Part shown: positions 18,684 through 27,956 of the stretch, piece by piece
How positions within the stretch are numbered: position 1 is the first letter of the stretch
How the letters are laid out: each line of letters starts with the position of its first letter
Source of the DNA: Arcobacter roscoffensis
Lineage (GTDB): Bacteria > Campylobacterota > Campylobacteria > Campylobacterales > Arcobacteraceae
DNA length: 64,000 nt
Assembly (NCBI RefSeq): GCF_024267655.1
Contig: NZ_CP100595.1
Coordinates: forward strand, 1,674,001-1,738,000
Direction of reading: 5' to 3'
Program-made: the position numbers and the translations under genes
Notes under the pieces: generated by a model
Database searches by the model: none
What the model saw: only the letters and a program-made list of their open reading frames with translations
Told to the model about the DNA's origin: nothing

Positions 18684-20932
18684 TAAAAACTAGCTCCTAG
18701 TGAGAATTCAAATGATGAAGTCTCATCTCCTTCTTCATCATCAAGTGGTTGTGCAAAGATTAACTGTAAAGGTCCAACAGGTGAAATCCACTCAAGTAAG
18801 GCACCTGTACTTGATCTTTTTACATCAGTAAAATCATCAACACCAGTCATACCATAATCATAAAATACTCCCCATCTCATTTTTGCACTATCTGATAGTG
18901 GGAAGTTTAATTCTAAAGAGTTCGTCCATAATCTCTTATATGGTGTTTCCTTAATACCTTCATCATTATTTGGACCAAAAGCATAAGATTTGTAACCTCT
19001 AAGTGATCTTACACCACCCATATATAATGAATCACCTGGATTTAACTGACCTAAATCAGCTAATACTTTCATTTGTGTTTTAAATCTAAAAATCCAATCA
19101 AGTTCAGTCATATCTTCAATAGAGTGGAAATATTTAAATGAAGTAGTTGATTTTAAATATTCTGAATCTCCACCAACACCTGCAAACTCTAAAGATGAAG
19201 ACATTTTATAACCTTCTCTTGGTACATAAAAATCATCTGTATTATCAAAGTTTAGATATGGAGTAATTGAACTTGTAATATACTCAGCATCTTGATAATA
19301 CTTAGGATTATTATTTTTAAAAGTATCATCATATTGATAATCTTCTTCAATAGTATCAAGTCTGTATCTTAATCCAACATACATATCTCTTACAACTTCT
19401 TTTCCAACTGAAACAGAGAAACCTAAAGAGTTTTTATCTAAATCATAAGTATCTCTTGTGATTTCATCATCACTATTATGAATTTCAAATTCACCATTAT
19501 ATTCACTATCATTAATGGCTGGGTTTTTAACGTTAAACGAGAACTTACTTCTAGTTGCAGATAAATCAGCATTTACTCCAACACCAATCCCTGAACCAAA
19601 AATACTTGAGTCACTAACAGAAGCATTAATCATAAGTTTATCATATGAACCATATCCACCACCAACAATAAGTGAACCTGTAGAAGTTTCAACTACTTTA
19701 ACAAGTAAATCTATTTTATCTTCTGATACTCTTTTCTCTTCGATTTTTACATCATCAAAACTTCTTGTTCTTCTAAGTTTTGAAATAGAGTCTTTTAAAT
19801 CAGTTGCATTATATAAATCACCTGGTGCTAAATATACATTTCTTCTGATAACTCTATCTAAAGTTCTAGTATTTCCAGAAATTTTTACATCATTTATATA
19901 AACTTTATTTCCTGGAATCACATTAAATACTACATCAACTGTAGCGTCTTTTGTGTTTTCCTTAATATCGAACTTAACTTGTGCAAAAGCATAACCTTGA
20001 TTTGCAACTTGTGTTTTTATAAAATCTTGGTCAGCTCTTAATTTTTTGATATTAAAAGTGTTTCCAACAATTAAATCTAAATTTTCTTGAAGATATTTAG
20101 GATCTACAATAGTAGAGTCTACATAGATTTTTATATCATTCGTAGTATATTTTTGTCCCTCTGTAATAAAGAAGTCAAGATTAGCTTGATTTGAAGCAAA
20201 ATCAATATTTAAATATGGTTTTTTAACTTGTGCATCTAAATAACCATTTTCAAAATATAATTCATTTATTCTTCTAGAATCAAATTTAAGTTCATCAACT
20301 TTTACTTCACCACTATTTTGACCAAACCACCATGAAGCAAACTCTTTTTCATTATTTGCTGTTACATCTTCAAAGTCATCCCCATCAAGTTTGTCAGAAC
20401 CATAATAGTTGGCTTTTTTAATGATAATCTCATCACCCTTATTTACATTATAAGTAACTTTTACAGAGTTTTCATTTAATTTTTCTGTATCTATCTCAAC
20501 AACAGAGTTTATATACCCTTCGCTTTCTAGAAGATCAAGAATTACTTTCTTACCTTCTTCTAGTCTTTGCTTAGTATACATAACACCTTTTTTAACTTTC
20601 ATGAAATCCTTCATGATTTCAATTTCGTCTTCTCTTGTTTTATAACCTTTAATTTCAACCTTTGCGATGGAAGGTTTTTCATTAAAGACTAATTCAACAT
20701 TTCCGTTATTATTAAAGACAACTATATCATCAAAATAACCGAAGTCATAAAACTTTTTTATAGCATTATTTAACTTTTCATTATCAAGTTTGTCACCAGC
20801 TTTAAAACCTAAAGTTTCATTTACGATTTTAGGCGATATTTTATTCAAATTTTTATATTCAATAGATTTTATCGTGTTTGCACAAAGTGCTGTTGCACAC
20901 GCTAAAGAAAATAGTACTGCTTTATTTTTCAC
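18683..20932 (-). CDS. bamA: Outer membrane protein assembly factor BamA
   Basis: 749 aa: signal peptide (about 1-18), five POTRA domains (about 20-345) and a C-terminal 16-strand Omp85 barrel ending in Phe (SLGASF). The barrel has the conserved (V/I)RGF-like loop as SLRGYKSY, and NFPLSDSAKMRWGVFYDYG is barrel-like. It inserts beta-barrel proteins into the outer membrane. The start is GTG. It leads the bamA-mqnC-M16 run, and its upstream region is shared with the divergent tyrA. Confidence 0.95.
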   Translation of the reverse strand: MKNKAVLFSLACATALCANTIKSIEYKNLNKISPKIVNETLGFKAGDKLDNEKLNNAIKKFYDFGYFDDIVVFNNNGNVELVFNEKPSIAKVEIKGYKTREDEIEIMKDFMKVKKGVMYTKQRLEEGKKVILDLLESEGYINSVVEIDTEKLNENSVKVTYNVNKGDEIIIKKANYYGSDKLDGDDFEDVTANNEKEFASWWFGQNSGEVKVDELKFDSRRINELYFENGYLDAQVKKPYLNIDFASNQANLDFFITEGQKYTTNDIKIYVDSTIVDPKYLQENLDLIVGNTFNIKKLRADQDFIKTQVANQGYAFAQVKFDIKENTKDATVDVVFNVIPGNKVYINDVKISGNTRTLDRVIRRNVYLAPGDLYNATDLKDSISKLRRTRSFDDVKIEEKRVSEDKIDLLVKVVETSTGSLIVGGGYGSYDKLMINASVSDSSIFGSGIGVGVNADLSATRSKFSFNVKNPAINDSEYNGEFEIHNSDDEITRDTYDLDKNSLGFSVSVGKEVVRDMYVGLRYRLDTIEEDYQYDDTFKNNNPKYYQDAEYITSSITPYLNFDNTDDFYVPREGYKMSSSLEFAGVGGDSEYLKSTTSFKYFHSIEDMTELDWIFRFKTQMKVLADLGQLNPGDSLYMGGVRSLRGYKSYAFGPNNDEGIKETPYKRLWTNSLELNFPLSDSAKMRWGVFYDYGMTGVDDFTDVKRSSTGALLEWISPVGPLQLIFAQPLDDEEGDETSSFEFSLGASF

Positions 20933-20996
20933 GACTTTCCTTAATTTCTTAATAAGGCAATAATATAGCTAAATATAGATTATATGAATATTAAGA

Positions 20997-21002
20997 TATA
21001 AT
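20997..21002 (+). promoter_or_regulatory. -10 box for tyrA
   Basis: TATAAT lies 31 nt before the TTG start of tyrA with AT-rich sequence upstream and no clear -35 box, the usual pattern for Campylobacterota sigma-70 promoters. It lies in the 100-bp divergent region with bamA. Confidence 0.4.
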
Positions 21003-21032
21003 CTCGAAATTATTATAAGAAAAGGTACAAAT

Positions 21033-21863
21033 TTGAATATAGGAATTGTTGGTTTAGGACTAATGGGTGGTTCGTTTGCAAAGGCTGTAAAAAGATATGC
21101 AATAGCCACAAAGGTATACGGTTATGCAAGAAGTGAAAAATCTAAAAAAGAAATAGCAGAATTAAACCTTGTAGATGAGTTAGTAGATATAAAAACTCTA
21201 AAAGAAAAGTGTGATTTAATTGTTTTAGCCATTCCAGTTGATAATATAATCTCTATTATCCCAGAATTTTTAGATATTAAAGATACTACAACAATTATGG
21301 ATTTGGGATCAACTAAAGATTTTATTGTTAAAAATATTCCAGAATCTATTAGACAAAATTTTATAGCAGCCCATCCAATGACAGGTACAGAAAAATCTGG
21401 ACCAAAAGCTGCTATTGATGATTTATATGAAGGTAAGACTGTAGTTTTATGTAATCTTGAAGACAATGAAAACATACATGTAAATAGAGCCTTTAAAGTT
21501 TTTCAAGCAATTGGCATGAGAATTGTTGTTATGGATTCTGATGAACATGATATACATGCTTGTTATATGTCTCATTTACCACATGCTATTTCATATTCAT
21601 TAGCAAATACAGTAATGGGACATGAAGATCCAAAATCTATTATAGCTCTTGCTGCTGGTGGATTTAAAGATATGAGTAGAATTGCAAAATCTAGTCCTGA
21701 TATGTGGACTGATATTTTTAAACAAAATAGAGAAAATCTTTTAAAATCTATAGATTTATTTGAAGACCATATGAAAAAAGTAAGAACGATGGTTGAAGAA
21801 GAAGATTATGATGATTTAAAAGAGTGGATGAAAAAAGCAAATAGTTTACATGAGATACTTTAA
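21033..21863 (+). CDS. tyrA: Prephenate dehydrogenase
   Basis: NAD-dependent oxidative decarboxylation of prephenate to 4-hydroxyphenylpyruvate in tyrosine synthesis. The Rossmann motif GLGLMGGS is at the N-terminus, followed by the HPMTGTEKSGP substrate segment and SHLPHAISY with the catalytic-region His residues. 276 aa means a monofunctional enzyme without chorismate mutase or ACT domains. The start is TTG, supported by AAAGG upstream and by the Rossmann strand beginning at once. It converges with folP at a shared hairpin. Confidence 0.94.
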   Translation: MNIGIVGLGLMGGSFAKAVKRYAIATKVYGYARSEKSKKEIAELNLVDELVDIKTLKEKCDLIVLAIPVDNIISIIPEFLDIKDTTTIMDLGSTKDFIVKNIPESIRQNFIAAHPMTGTEKSGPKAAIDDLYEGKTVVLCNLEDNENIHVNRAFKVFQAIGMRIVVMDSDEHDIHACYMSHLPHAISYSLANTVMGHEDPKSIIALAAGGFKDMSRIAKSSPDMWTDIFKQNRENLLKSIDLFEDHMKKVRTMVEEEDYDDLKEWMKKANSLHEIL

Positions 21864-21880
21864 AAGTATCTCATAATCTT
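21850..21880. terminator. Shared tyrA/folP convergent terminator
   Basis: A perfect 11-bp stem (21850-21860 with 21864-21874, 3-nt loop) holds the tyrA stop in its loop, followed by AATCTTTT. It ends 10 nt before the folP stop and probably serves tyrA, perhaps both directions. Confidence 0.7.
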
Positions 21881-21883
21881 TTA

Positions 21884-23023
21884 CTAGTTTATACTATTTA
21901 TAGCTTCTTGTACTTTTATTGCTTGATGATGTTCTTTTACATCATGACATCTAATAATAGAAGCGCCATTTTTTATAGATTCTAAATGAATAGCTAAAGT
22001 TCCCGGAAGTCTTTGCTCAATAGAAGAGGGTGTTATCATATCAATCATTGATTTTCTACTTGCACCTATTAAAAGTTCATATCCAAAATGTTTAAAATGT
22101 TCTAAATCATTTAACAAAGTTAAATTATGTTCTAAAGTTTTACCAAATCCAATACCTACATCTAAAACAATATCATTTATACCAAAAGATTTTGCTTTTT
22201 GTATTTGATTTTTAAAATACGCATCTAAATCTAATATAATATTTTCATACTCAGGATTTTCTTGCATTACTTTTGGGTCATTTTGCATATGCATTATTAC
22301 AACTTGAGCATTATATGAAGCACTTATTTTACATACCTCATCATTTGCTAAACCTGTAATATCATTTACTATTTTAAAACCCTTATTTAATACATAATCA
22401 ATAACTAAAGGCTCATAAGAATCAATTGAAAAATCTACCTTTTCATAATACTTATTTTCATAAATAGTATCTACAATATCTTTTAGTCTCTCAAGTTCTA
22501 CTTTTGGCTCAACAGGAAGACTTCCAGGTCTTGAAGAAACTGCACCTATATCTATGATATTTGCTCCATCTTCAATCATTGATTCTATTTTTTGACTAGC
22601 TTGTTTTGAACAAAATCTACTATCTTTAAAAAAAGAGTCTTCATTTGCATTTAGAACTCCCATAATTTTAGTTTTATAATTATTCTCTTTTATATACTCT
22701 TTTAAACTCTTAGCTAAATCTTTTAAGCCAAAAGGCTGAGCTAATTCTTTTCTAGCTAAAAGTTCAAAGTGTTTTGTAGTACCAAGTAAAATACCATCAA
22801 CATATTTTTCCTTTGCAGTTATCACACCAGTTGGAACTGCTAAATCAGCACCAATAGATAAAGCATCTTGTTTTAAAATATTAGCAGCACCCACATGCAT
22901 TTGTTTTATATACAAAGTATGAAGTTTTGCTTTTTTAGAAAGTATATTTATACCACCTTTATCACAGTTTAATTGTGTAAAAAGTTTTTTTGCGTCATTT
23001 ATTGATATCTTGTATGTTTGCAT
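21884..23023 (-). CDS. folP: Dihydropteroate synthase (long form)
   Basis: Condenses p-aminobenzoate with the dihydropterin pyrophosphate in folate synthesis. The C-terminal two thirds form the TIM barrel, with NANEDSFF (the usual NxTPDSF loop), IDIGAVSSRPGS (DIGxxSTRPG) and a closing SIIRCHDV. The first ~110 residues are an extension not found in E. coli FolP but usual in this lineage, and it helps explain the 379-aa length. It lies 10 nt after holB in the cluster lysC-hobA-holB-folP. Confidence 0.94.
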   Translation of the reverse strand: MQTYKISINDAKKLFTQLNCDKGGINILSKKAKLHTLYIKQMHVGAANILKQDALSIGADLAVPTGVITAKEKYVDGILLGTTKHFELLARKELAQPFGLKDLAKSLKEYIKENNYKTKIMGVLNANEDSFFKDSRFCSKQASQKIESMIEDGANIIDIGAVSSRPGSLPVEPKVELERLKDIVDTIYENKYYEKVDFSIDSYEPLVIDYVLNKGFKIVNDITGLANDEVCKISASYNAQVVIMHMQNDPKVMQENPEYENIILDLDAYFKNQIQKAKSFGINDIVLDVGIGFGKTLEHNLTLLNDLEHFKHFGYELLIGASRKSMIDMITPSSIEQRLPGTLAIHLESIKNGASIIRCHDVKEHHQAIKVQEAINSIN

Positions 23024-23033
23024 ACAAATCCCT

Positions 23034-23666
23034 TTAAAAAGATTTTTTTTGTTTTGATAAAGATAAAAGTAGGGTAGTTAAAACATTTATAGGTCTAGCA
23101 TTTAGCTCTATTAATTTTATTGATTTTGAAAATATATTTAATTGAGATTCATCTAATAACAAATTTTGATCTTTTACTTTAAGTAAAATTGACTCTATCA
23201 AATCTTTTGCTTCATTTTTAGATATTTTTTGATTTTGTTTTAAAAAGTTATATATATCTTTTAAATCTAGTTTTGCTATATCTAAAGATGATACCTCTTT
23301 AAAAGTAGATGTTTTTAAATATTTATAAGGCATCCTAGAATAAATTGTAGGTAGTATTGATGACTTTGAAGTTGTTATTAAAATAAAAACTACATTTTTA
23401 GGTGGTTCTTCCAAAACTTTTAATAAAGAGTTTTGTGCTTCATTTCTAAATGATGAACCACATAAAAATATATATTTTTTTTCATTTGAAGCTATATAGG
23501 CTTCTTTTATAGCAAGATTAGCTTGAGCAATTAAAAACTCATCTTTCTCCTCATTTTTTATAATCCTAACTAAGTGTTTTGGATAAAAAGGAATTAATTC
23601 ACTTAATGTTGTTTCTAAATCATTTACAACAAGTATAGTCGAGTTTTCAATTATTTGCGTAATCAT
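23034..23666 (-). CDS. holB: DNA polymerase III delta' subunit (HolB)
   Basis: Clamp-loader subunit, short for the family (210 aa). The best match is the stretch FRNEAQNSLLKVLEEPP, typical of delta', followed by ILPTIYSRMP like the sensor/SRC region (SRC replaced by SRM). No P-loop is present, as expected for delta'. It starts 4 nt after hobA. A neighbouring replication-initiation gene fits its role. Confidence 0.88.
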   Translation of the reverse strand: MITQIIENSTILVVNDLETTLSELIPFYPKHLVRIIKNEEKDEFLIAQANLAIKEAYIASNEKKYIFLCGSSFRNEAQNSLLKVLEEPPKNVVFILITTSKSSILPTIYSRMPYKYLKTSTFKEVSSLDIAKLDLKDIYNFLKQNQKISKNEAKDLIESILLKVKDQNLLLDESQLNIFSKSIKLIELNARPINVLTTLLLSLSKQKKSF

Positions 23667-23669
23667 CTA

Positions 23670-24221
23670 TTAATGCTCCACATTTATCTGAGCAAATAGT
23701 GCGGCACTAACTGTTTTATTATAAAGTCTAAACATTTGTAATAATTTCATATCTAAAGCTTCATCAGTACTTCTAAGGTTAAAAGCATCTTGTTTTTCTT
23801 CATCAAATAACCATAAAAAAGAGTTCTTTGAAACCTTTGGAATAATAGCTCTTGGATCTTGACTCTTTCCAATATACCAAAATACATATCCATTTGGAAA
23901 TGAGATATTTAACATATCTTTTATATAAGCTATATCATCATCTGATTTTATATTATCTATATATTTGTAAAATGATTTAAAATCATAAAAAGGTAAAAAT
24001 GGTCTATTTAGTTTAGGTGAGTTTATATGAGTTAAACTATACTCTAAAAACCATTCTCTCTCCTTATCCGTTAAGACAATAACTGAACATCCTTTTTCTA
24101 GAAGATTCACGATATTCTTAGATACTAAAGGTGTCCATTCATATTTTTTTTCTTCCAACCAAGGAGAGATAAGTCTATCTTCCCTGATTGAATCAACTGT
24201 CCAGTTTAAAAACTCTTGCAC
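23670..24221 (-). CDS. hobA: DnaA initiator-associating protein HobA
   Basis: 183 aa; recognised from the N-terminal FLNWTVDSIREDRLISPWLEE segment and from its place between lysC and holB, the same order as in Helicobacter. HobA is a Campylobacterota protein with a SIS-like fold that binds DnaA domains I-II and promotes orisome assembly, a functional analogue of DiaA. The start is GTG, 3 nt from the lysC stop, suggesting translational coupling. Confidence 0.92.
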   Translation of the reverse strand: MQEFLNWTVDSIREDRLISPWLEEKKYEWTPLVSKNIVNLLEKGCSVIVLTDKEREWFLEYSLTHINSPKLNRPFLPFYDFKSFYKYIDNIKSDDDIAYIKDMLNISFPNGYVFWYIGKSQDPRAIIPKVSKNSFLWLFDEEKQDAFNLRSTDEALDMKLLQMFRLYNKTVSAALFAQINVEH

Positions 24222-24223
24222 TG

Positions 24224-25435
24224 TTATTTATCCAGTTCGTATGCTTCATGTAAAGATCTAACAGCTAATTCTGCATATTTCTCTTCAATAATCATTGAGA
24301 TTTTAATCTCAGAAGTTGAGATGATTCTTATATTGATGTTTTCGTTTGCTAATGTAGAGAATGCCTTAGATGCAACTCCTGTATGAGATTTCATACCAAC
24401 ACCTACAATTGAAACTTTACAAATAGCATCATTATAATCAATATTTTTTGCATCATTCTTAAACTTTTCCATTACTTTTTTACAAGCTTCAAAATCAGTA
24501 GTAGGAATAGTAAAATCTAAATCTGTTGAACCATCAACACCAACTGTTTGAACTATCATATCTACATTAATATTATTATCTGCAAGTGAAGTAAAAATAG
24601 ATGCTGCAATTCCTGGTTTATCTGTTACACCATACATTCCTACTCTTATTTGGTTTTTGTCTAAAGCAATACCACTTACAACTGGTTTTTCCATAATATT
24701 CTCTTCCTTTGTTATTAATGTACCTTCAACTTCTGGTGTGAAGCTACTTCTTGATACTAAATTTACATTTAATTTTTTTGCCATCTCAACTGATCTGTTT
24801 TGTAAAACCTTTGCACCTAAAGATGCTAACTCTAACATTTCATCATATGAAATTTTATCAAGCTTTTTAGCTTTTGGTTCAATTCTAGGATCAGTAGTAT
24901 AAATACCATCTACATCAGTATAAATCTCACATACATCAGCTTCAATAGCCCCTGCAATTGCAACAGCAGTTAAATCACTTCCACCTCTACCTAAAGTAGA
25001 AACTCTGTTTGTATCTTGTGCTACACCTTGGAAACCTGCAACAATAATTACATTACCTTCACTAATTGCATCTTTCATACCATCAGTATTTATTAATTCA
25101 ATTCTAGCTTTAGTATGTGCATTATCTGTAACAATACCTGCTTGTCTACCACTCATAGAACAAGCCTTATACCCTTGTTCATTTAAAGCAATTGATAGTA
25201 ATGCAGAGGTAACTCTTTCACCTGAACTTAAAAGCATATCCATTTCATCTGATTTTGGGTCATTTGAAAATGTATTAGCATACTCAATTAATTTGTTAGT
25301 CTCTCCACTCATTGCTGAAACAACAGCAATTACATCATGACCTTCATCTTTAATTTTTTTTATAATATTCGCAACGTTTTGAATTCTTTCAAGTGTTCCT
25401 ACACTTGTTCCACCAAACTTAAGTACTTTTAACAT
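24224..25435 (-). CDS. lysC: Aspartate kinase
   Basis: Phosphorylates aspartate at the head of the lysine, threonine and methionine pathways and of diaminopimelate supply. The N-terminal kinase domain starts KFGGTSVG and has the GRGGSDLTAVA nucleotide segment; two C-terminal ACT repeats (about 260-400) bear the allosteric site. The length of 403 aa is standard for a monofunctional enzyme. It is first in the lysC-hobA-holB-folP run and 17 nt after rppH. Confidence 0.96.
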   Translation of the reverse strand: MLKVLKFGGTSVGTLERIQNVANIIKKIKDEGHDVIAVVSAMSGETNKLIEYANTFSNDPKSDEMDMLLSSGERVTSALLSIALNEQGYKACSMSGRQAGIVTDNAHTKARIELINTDGMKDAISEGNVIIVAGFQGVAQDTNRVSTLGRGGSDLTAVAIAGAIEADVCEIYTDVDGIYTTDPRIEPKAKKLDKISYDEMLELASLGAKVLQNRSVEMAKKLNVNLVSRSSFTPEVEGTLITKEENIMEKPVVSGIALDKNQIRVGMYGVTDKPGIAASIFTSLADNNINVDMIVQTVGVDGSTDLDFTIPTTDFEACKKVMEKFKNDAKNIDYNDAICKVSIVGVGMKSHTGVASKAFSTLANENINIRIISTSEIKISMIIEEKYAELAVRSLHEAYELDK

Positions 25436-25452
25436 CTAATTCATTATCCTTC

Positions 25453-25950
25453 TTAAATATAACCTTCGTTTCTAAAATATTTTAAAACCTGTTTATAAAC
25501 AGTACGTTTAAAAAATGTTATATAATCGTATATATTTTTTGTTGGTACAAATTTATACTCACTAAACTCAGGTATTTCTGTGTTAATGTTTATTTTTGCA
25601 CCTTTTTTTAGCTTTACTAAAAAATATTTTTGTATCTGACCATCATAAGGCTGCATTTTCTTTGCAATTGCAGGAGGAAACTCATAAGATACCCATTTTG
25701 GATACTCTGCAATAATCTCTACTTCTCTTGTGCCAATTTCTTCTTCTAGTTCTCTGTATAGAGCCTCTTTAGCACTCTCTCCATCATCTATTCCACCTTG
25801 AGGAAATTGCCATGCATTTTCCACATCAGTTCTTGAAGCAATAAAAATTTCACATGTATGAGGGTATTTTGCTGATAGTACAATTGCTGCTACGTTAGGT
25901 CTAAAGTTTTTGTTCTCATTATTTGTTTTTTTTTCGTTTTTATCAGTCAT
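25453..25950 (-). CDS. rppH: RNA pyrophosphohydrolase (Nudix)
   Basis: The Nudix box reads GGIDDGESAKEALYRELEEE with the REx2EE core, in a 165-aa protein with the RppH/NudH-specific VSYEFP and QKYFLV segments. It removes pyrophosphate from 5'-triphosphate mRNA ends, starting decay. An unusual charged N-terminal tail (about 15 residues rich in Lys, Asn and Glu) precedes the domain. It is divergent from hemW across a 55-bp gap containing TATAAT-like boxes for both directions. Confidence 0.9.
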   Translation of the reverse strand: MTDKNEKKTNNENKNFRPNVAAIVLSAKYPHTCEIFIASRTDVENAWQFPQGGIDDGESAKEALYRELEEEIGTREVEIIAEYPKWVSYEFPPAIAKKMQPYDGQIQKYFLVKLKKGAKININTEIPEFSEYKFVPTKNIYDYITFFKRTVYKQVLKYFRNEGYI

Positions 25951-26005
25951 AAATATATTTTCCCTTATAATTAGCCCGATATTATATAATTACTAGGATT
26001 AAAAA

Positions 26006-27073
26006 TTGCTTTTATACATACATATACCATTTTGTGATAGTAAGTGCTTCTATTGTGCTTTCAACTCCTATACAGATAGGTTTCATTTAAAACAGCAGTA
26101 CATGCAGGCTTTAAAAAAACAATTAAAACATGAGTTACAAAATTATGTTGAGAAAAATAATAAAGAAATAGAAACTGTTTTCATTGGAGGAGGAACTCCA
26201 TCAACAATAAAATTCCATGAGTACGAAGAGGTTTTTGAATTAATAAAACCTTACTTAAAAAAAGATGCTGAGATTACAACAGAAGCAAACCCAAACTCTG
26301 CTTCTTTTGATTGGCAAAAAGGTATGTTTGATTTAGGAGTTACTAGAATAAGTTTTGGTGTACAAAGTTTTCATCAAGATAAACTAAAATTCCTAGGTCG
26401 TTCGCATAACAGTAAAAGTGCTATAAAAGCTATACAAAATGCCAATTGTATAGGTTTTAATGGCATTAACTGCGATATAATATATGGTGTTCAAGGTGAT
26501 ACTTTATCTTCAATGAAAGAGGATTTTGATACTGCTTTTAGCTTACCTATTACACACTTAAGTGCTTACTCTTTAACTATAGAAGAAGGTACAAAATTCT
26601 TTGATAGAAGTAGTGTAAAAATTGATGATGAAGAGCTATCAAAAGAGATTTTTGATTATATTCATACTAAAGGTTTTACTCAATATGAAATCTCAAATTT
26701 TGCAAGAGCTAAAGAGTTTGAGTCAAAACATAATTATGGATACTGGGAACATAAAGAGTATTTAGGAATTGGTGCAGGTGCAGTTGGTTACTATGAAAAT
26801 AATAGAAGATATCCAACAAAAAGTATAGAAGAGTATATAGAAAATCCTTTAAATATAGAACTTGAAGAGTTAAATTTAGAAGATATTAAAACAGAAAAGA
26901 CACTTTTAGGTTTTAGATGTTCAAATGGAGTTGACTTATCAATTTTTAATGAAAAAGAACTTGAAAAGATAGAAGATTTAATAGAATATGAAAAAATAGA
27001 AAAAATTGATAATAGAATCTACAATAAAGAGTTTTTACTATCTGATGAGTTAGCTTTATATATTTTAGGCTAA
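26006..27073 (+). CDS. hemW: Radical SAM heme chaperone HemW
   Basis: The CxxxCxxC cluster is at Cys10, Cys14 and Cys17 (HIPFCDSKCFYC), followed by FIGGGTPS and the FGVQSF and RxH segments of the HemN/HemW group. 355 aa and the absence of the long N-terminal region of HemN point to HemW, a heme-binding chaperone for respiratory enzymes, rather than a true coproporphyrinogen dehydrogenase. The start is TTG with AGGA upstream. First of a plus-strand run with prmC and the oligopeptidase. Confidence 0.9.
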   Translation: MLLYIHIPFCDSKCFYCAFNSYTDRFHLKQQYMQALKKQLKHELQNYVEKNNKEIETVFIGGGTPSTIKFHEYEEVFELIKPYLKKDAEITTEANPNSASFDWQKGMFDLGVTRISFGVQSFHQDKLKFLGRSHNSKSAIKAIQNANCIGFNGINCDIIYGVQGDTLSSMKEDFDTAFSLPITHLSAYSLTIEEGTKFFDRSSVKIDDEELSKEIFDYIHTKGFTQYEISNFARAKEFESKHNYGYWEHKEYLGIGAGAVGYYENNRRYPTKSIEEYIENPLNIELEELNLEDIKTEKTLLGFRCSNGVDLSIFNEKELEKIEDLIEYEKIEKIDNRIYNKEFLLSDELALYILG

Positions 27074-27120
27074 TAAAAACTCTTTTTACTATAATTACAG
27101 TTTTAAAGGATTTAAAAACT

Positions 27121-27945
27121 ATGACAATAAAAGAAACAATTAAAAAACAATCTTCTAGGCTAAAGTATGTAACACATATACCTGCTAAAGAAGTAGAGAT
27201 TTTAATGATGCATTTATTAGATAAAAACACTATTTGGCTTCATTTAAATTATAATCAAGAGTTTACAAAAGAAAAAGAGTTAGAAAAACTAATAAAAAAA
27301 AGAGAAACAAACTATCCAATAGAGTATCTTATAAATAAAGCTACTTTTTATGGTGAAAACTTTTTGGTAAAAGAAGGGGTTTTAATTCCAAGACCTGAAA
27401 CAGAAATATTAGTAGAAAATGCCGTTGAAATCATAAAAAAAGAAAATAGAGCATTTAAAGTATTAGAAATAGGAACAGGTTCTGGGATTATTTCTGTAAT
27501 GTTAGCTTTATTAATAGAAGATATTTCAATAATTGCTGTAGATATAAATGAAAAAGCAATTGAACTAGCAAAACAAAATGCAAAGAAGCATAATGTTGAG
27601 CATAAAATAGAGTTTAGACTAAGTAACTTATATGAAAAAGTAAATGAAGATATTGATATGACAATATCAAATCCACCATATATAGCAGATGACTATAAAC
27701 TGCCAGAAAATGTAAAGTTTGAACCATCAAATGCATTATTTGGAGGGAAAGTTGGAGATGAACTTCTTAAAGATATTATAGACGAAACCTATGAAAGAAA
27801 AATAAAATACCTTTTATGTGAAATGGGTTATGATCAAAAGAAACCCTTAGAAGAGTATTTCAAAAAGTTTGATATTAAAAAGTATAGCTTCTATCAAGAC
27901 TATGAAAAGTTTGATAGAGGTTTTACTGTACAATTTAAAAAATAA
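27121..27945 (+). CDS. prmC: Release-factor glutamine methyltransferase PrmC
   Basis: Methylates the Gln of the GGQ motif in RF1 and RF2 with S-adenosylmethionine. The helical N-terminal domain ends in PIEYLINKATFYG, then the SAM motif LEIGTGSGIISV and the catalytic NPPY (SNPPYI). 274 aa is typical. It sits between hemW and the oligopeptidase gene with short gaps. Confidence 0.95.
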   Translation: MTIKETIKKQSSRLKYVTHIPAKEVEILMMHLLDKNTIWLHLNYNQEFTKEKELEKLIKKRETNYPIEYLINKATFYGENFLVKEGVLIPRPETEILVENAVEIIKKENRAFKVLEIGTGSGIISVMLALLIEDISIIAVDINEKAIELAKQNAKKHNVEHKIEFRLSNLYEKVNEDIDMTISNPPYIADDYKLPENVKFEPSNALFGGKVGDELLKDIIDETYERKIKYLLCEMGYDQKKPLEEYFKKFDIKKYSFYQDYEKFDRGFTVQFKK

Positions 27946-27956
27946 AAGGAGATTAA

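Noticed and set aside
19515-19901. 128-codon plus-strand frame inside bamA
   Set aside because: Antisense shadow in the POTRA/barrel region, no start signal.
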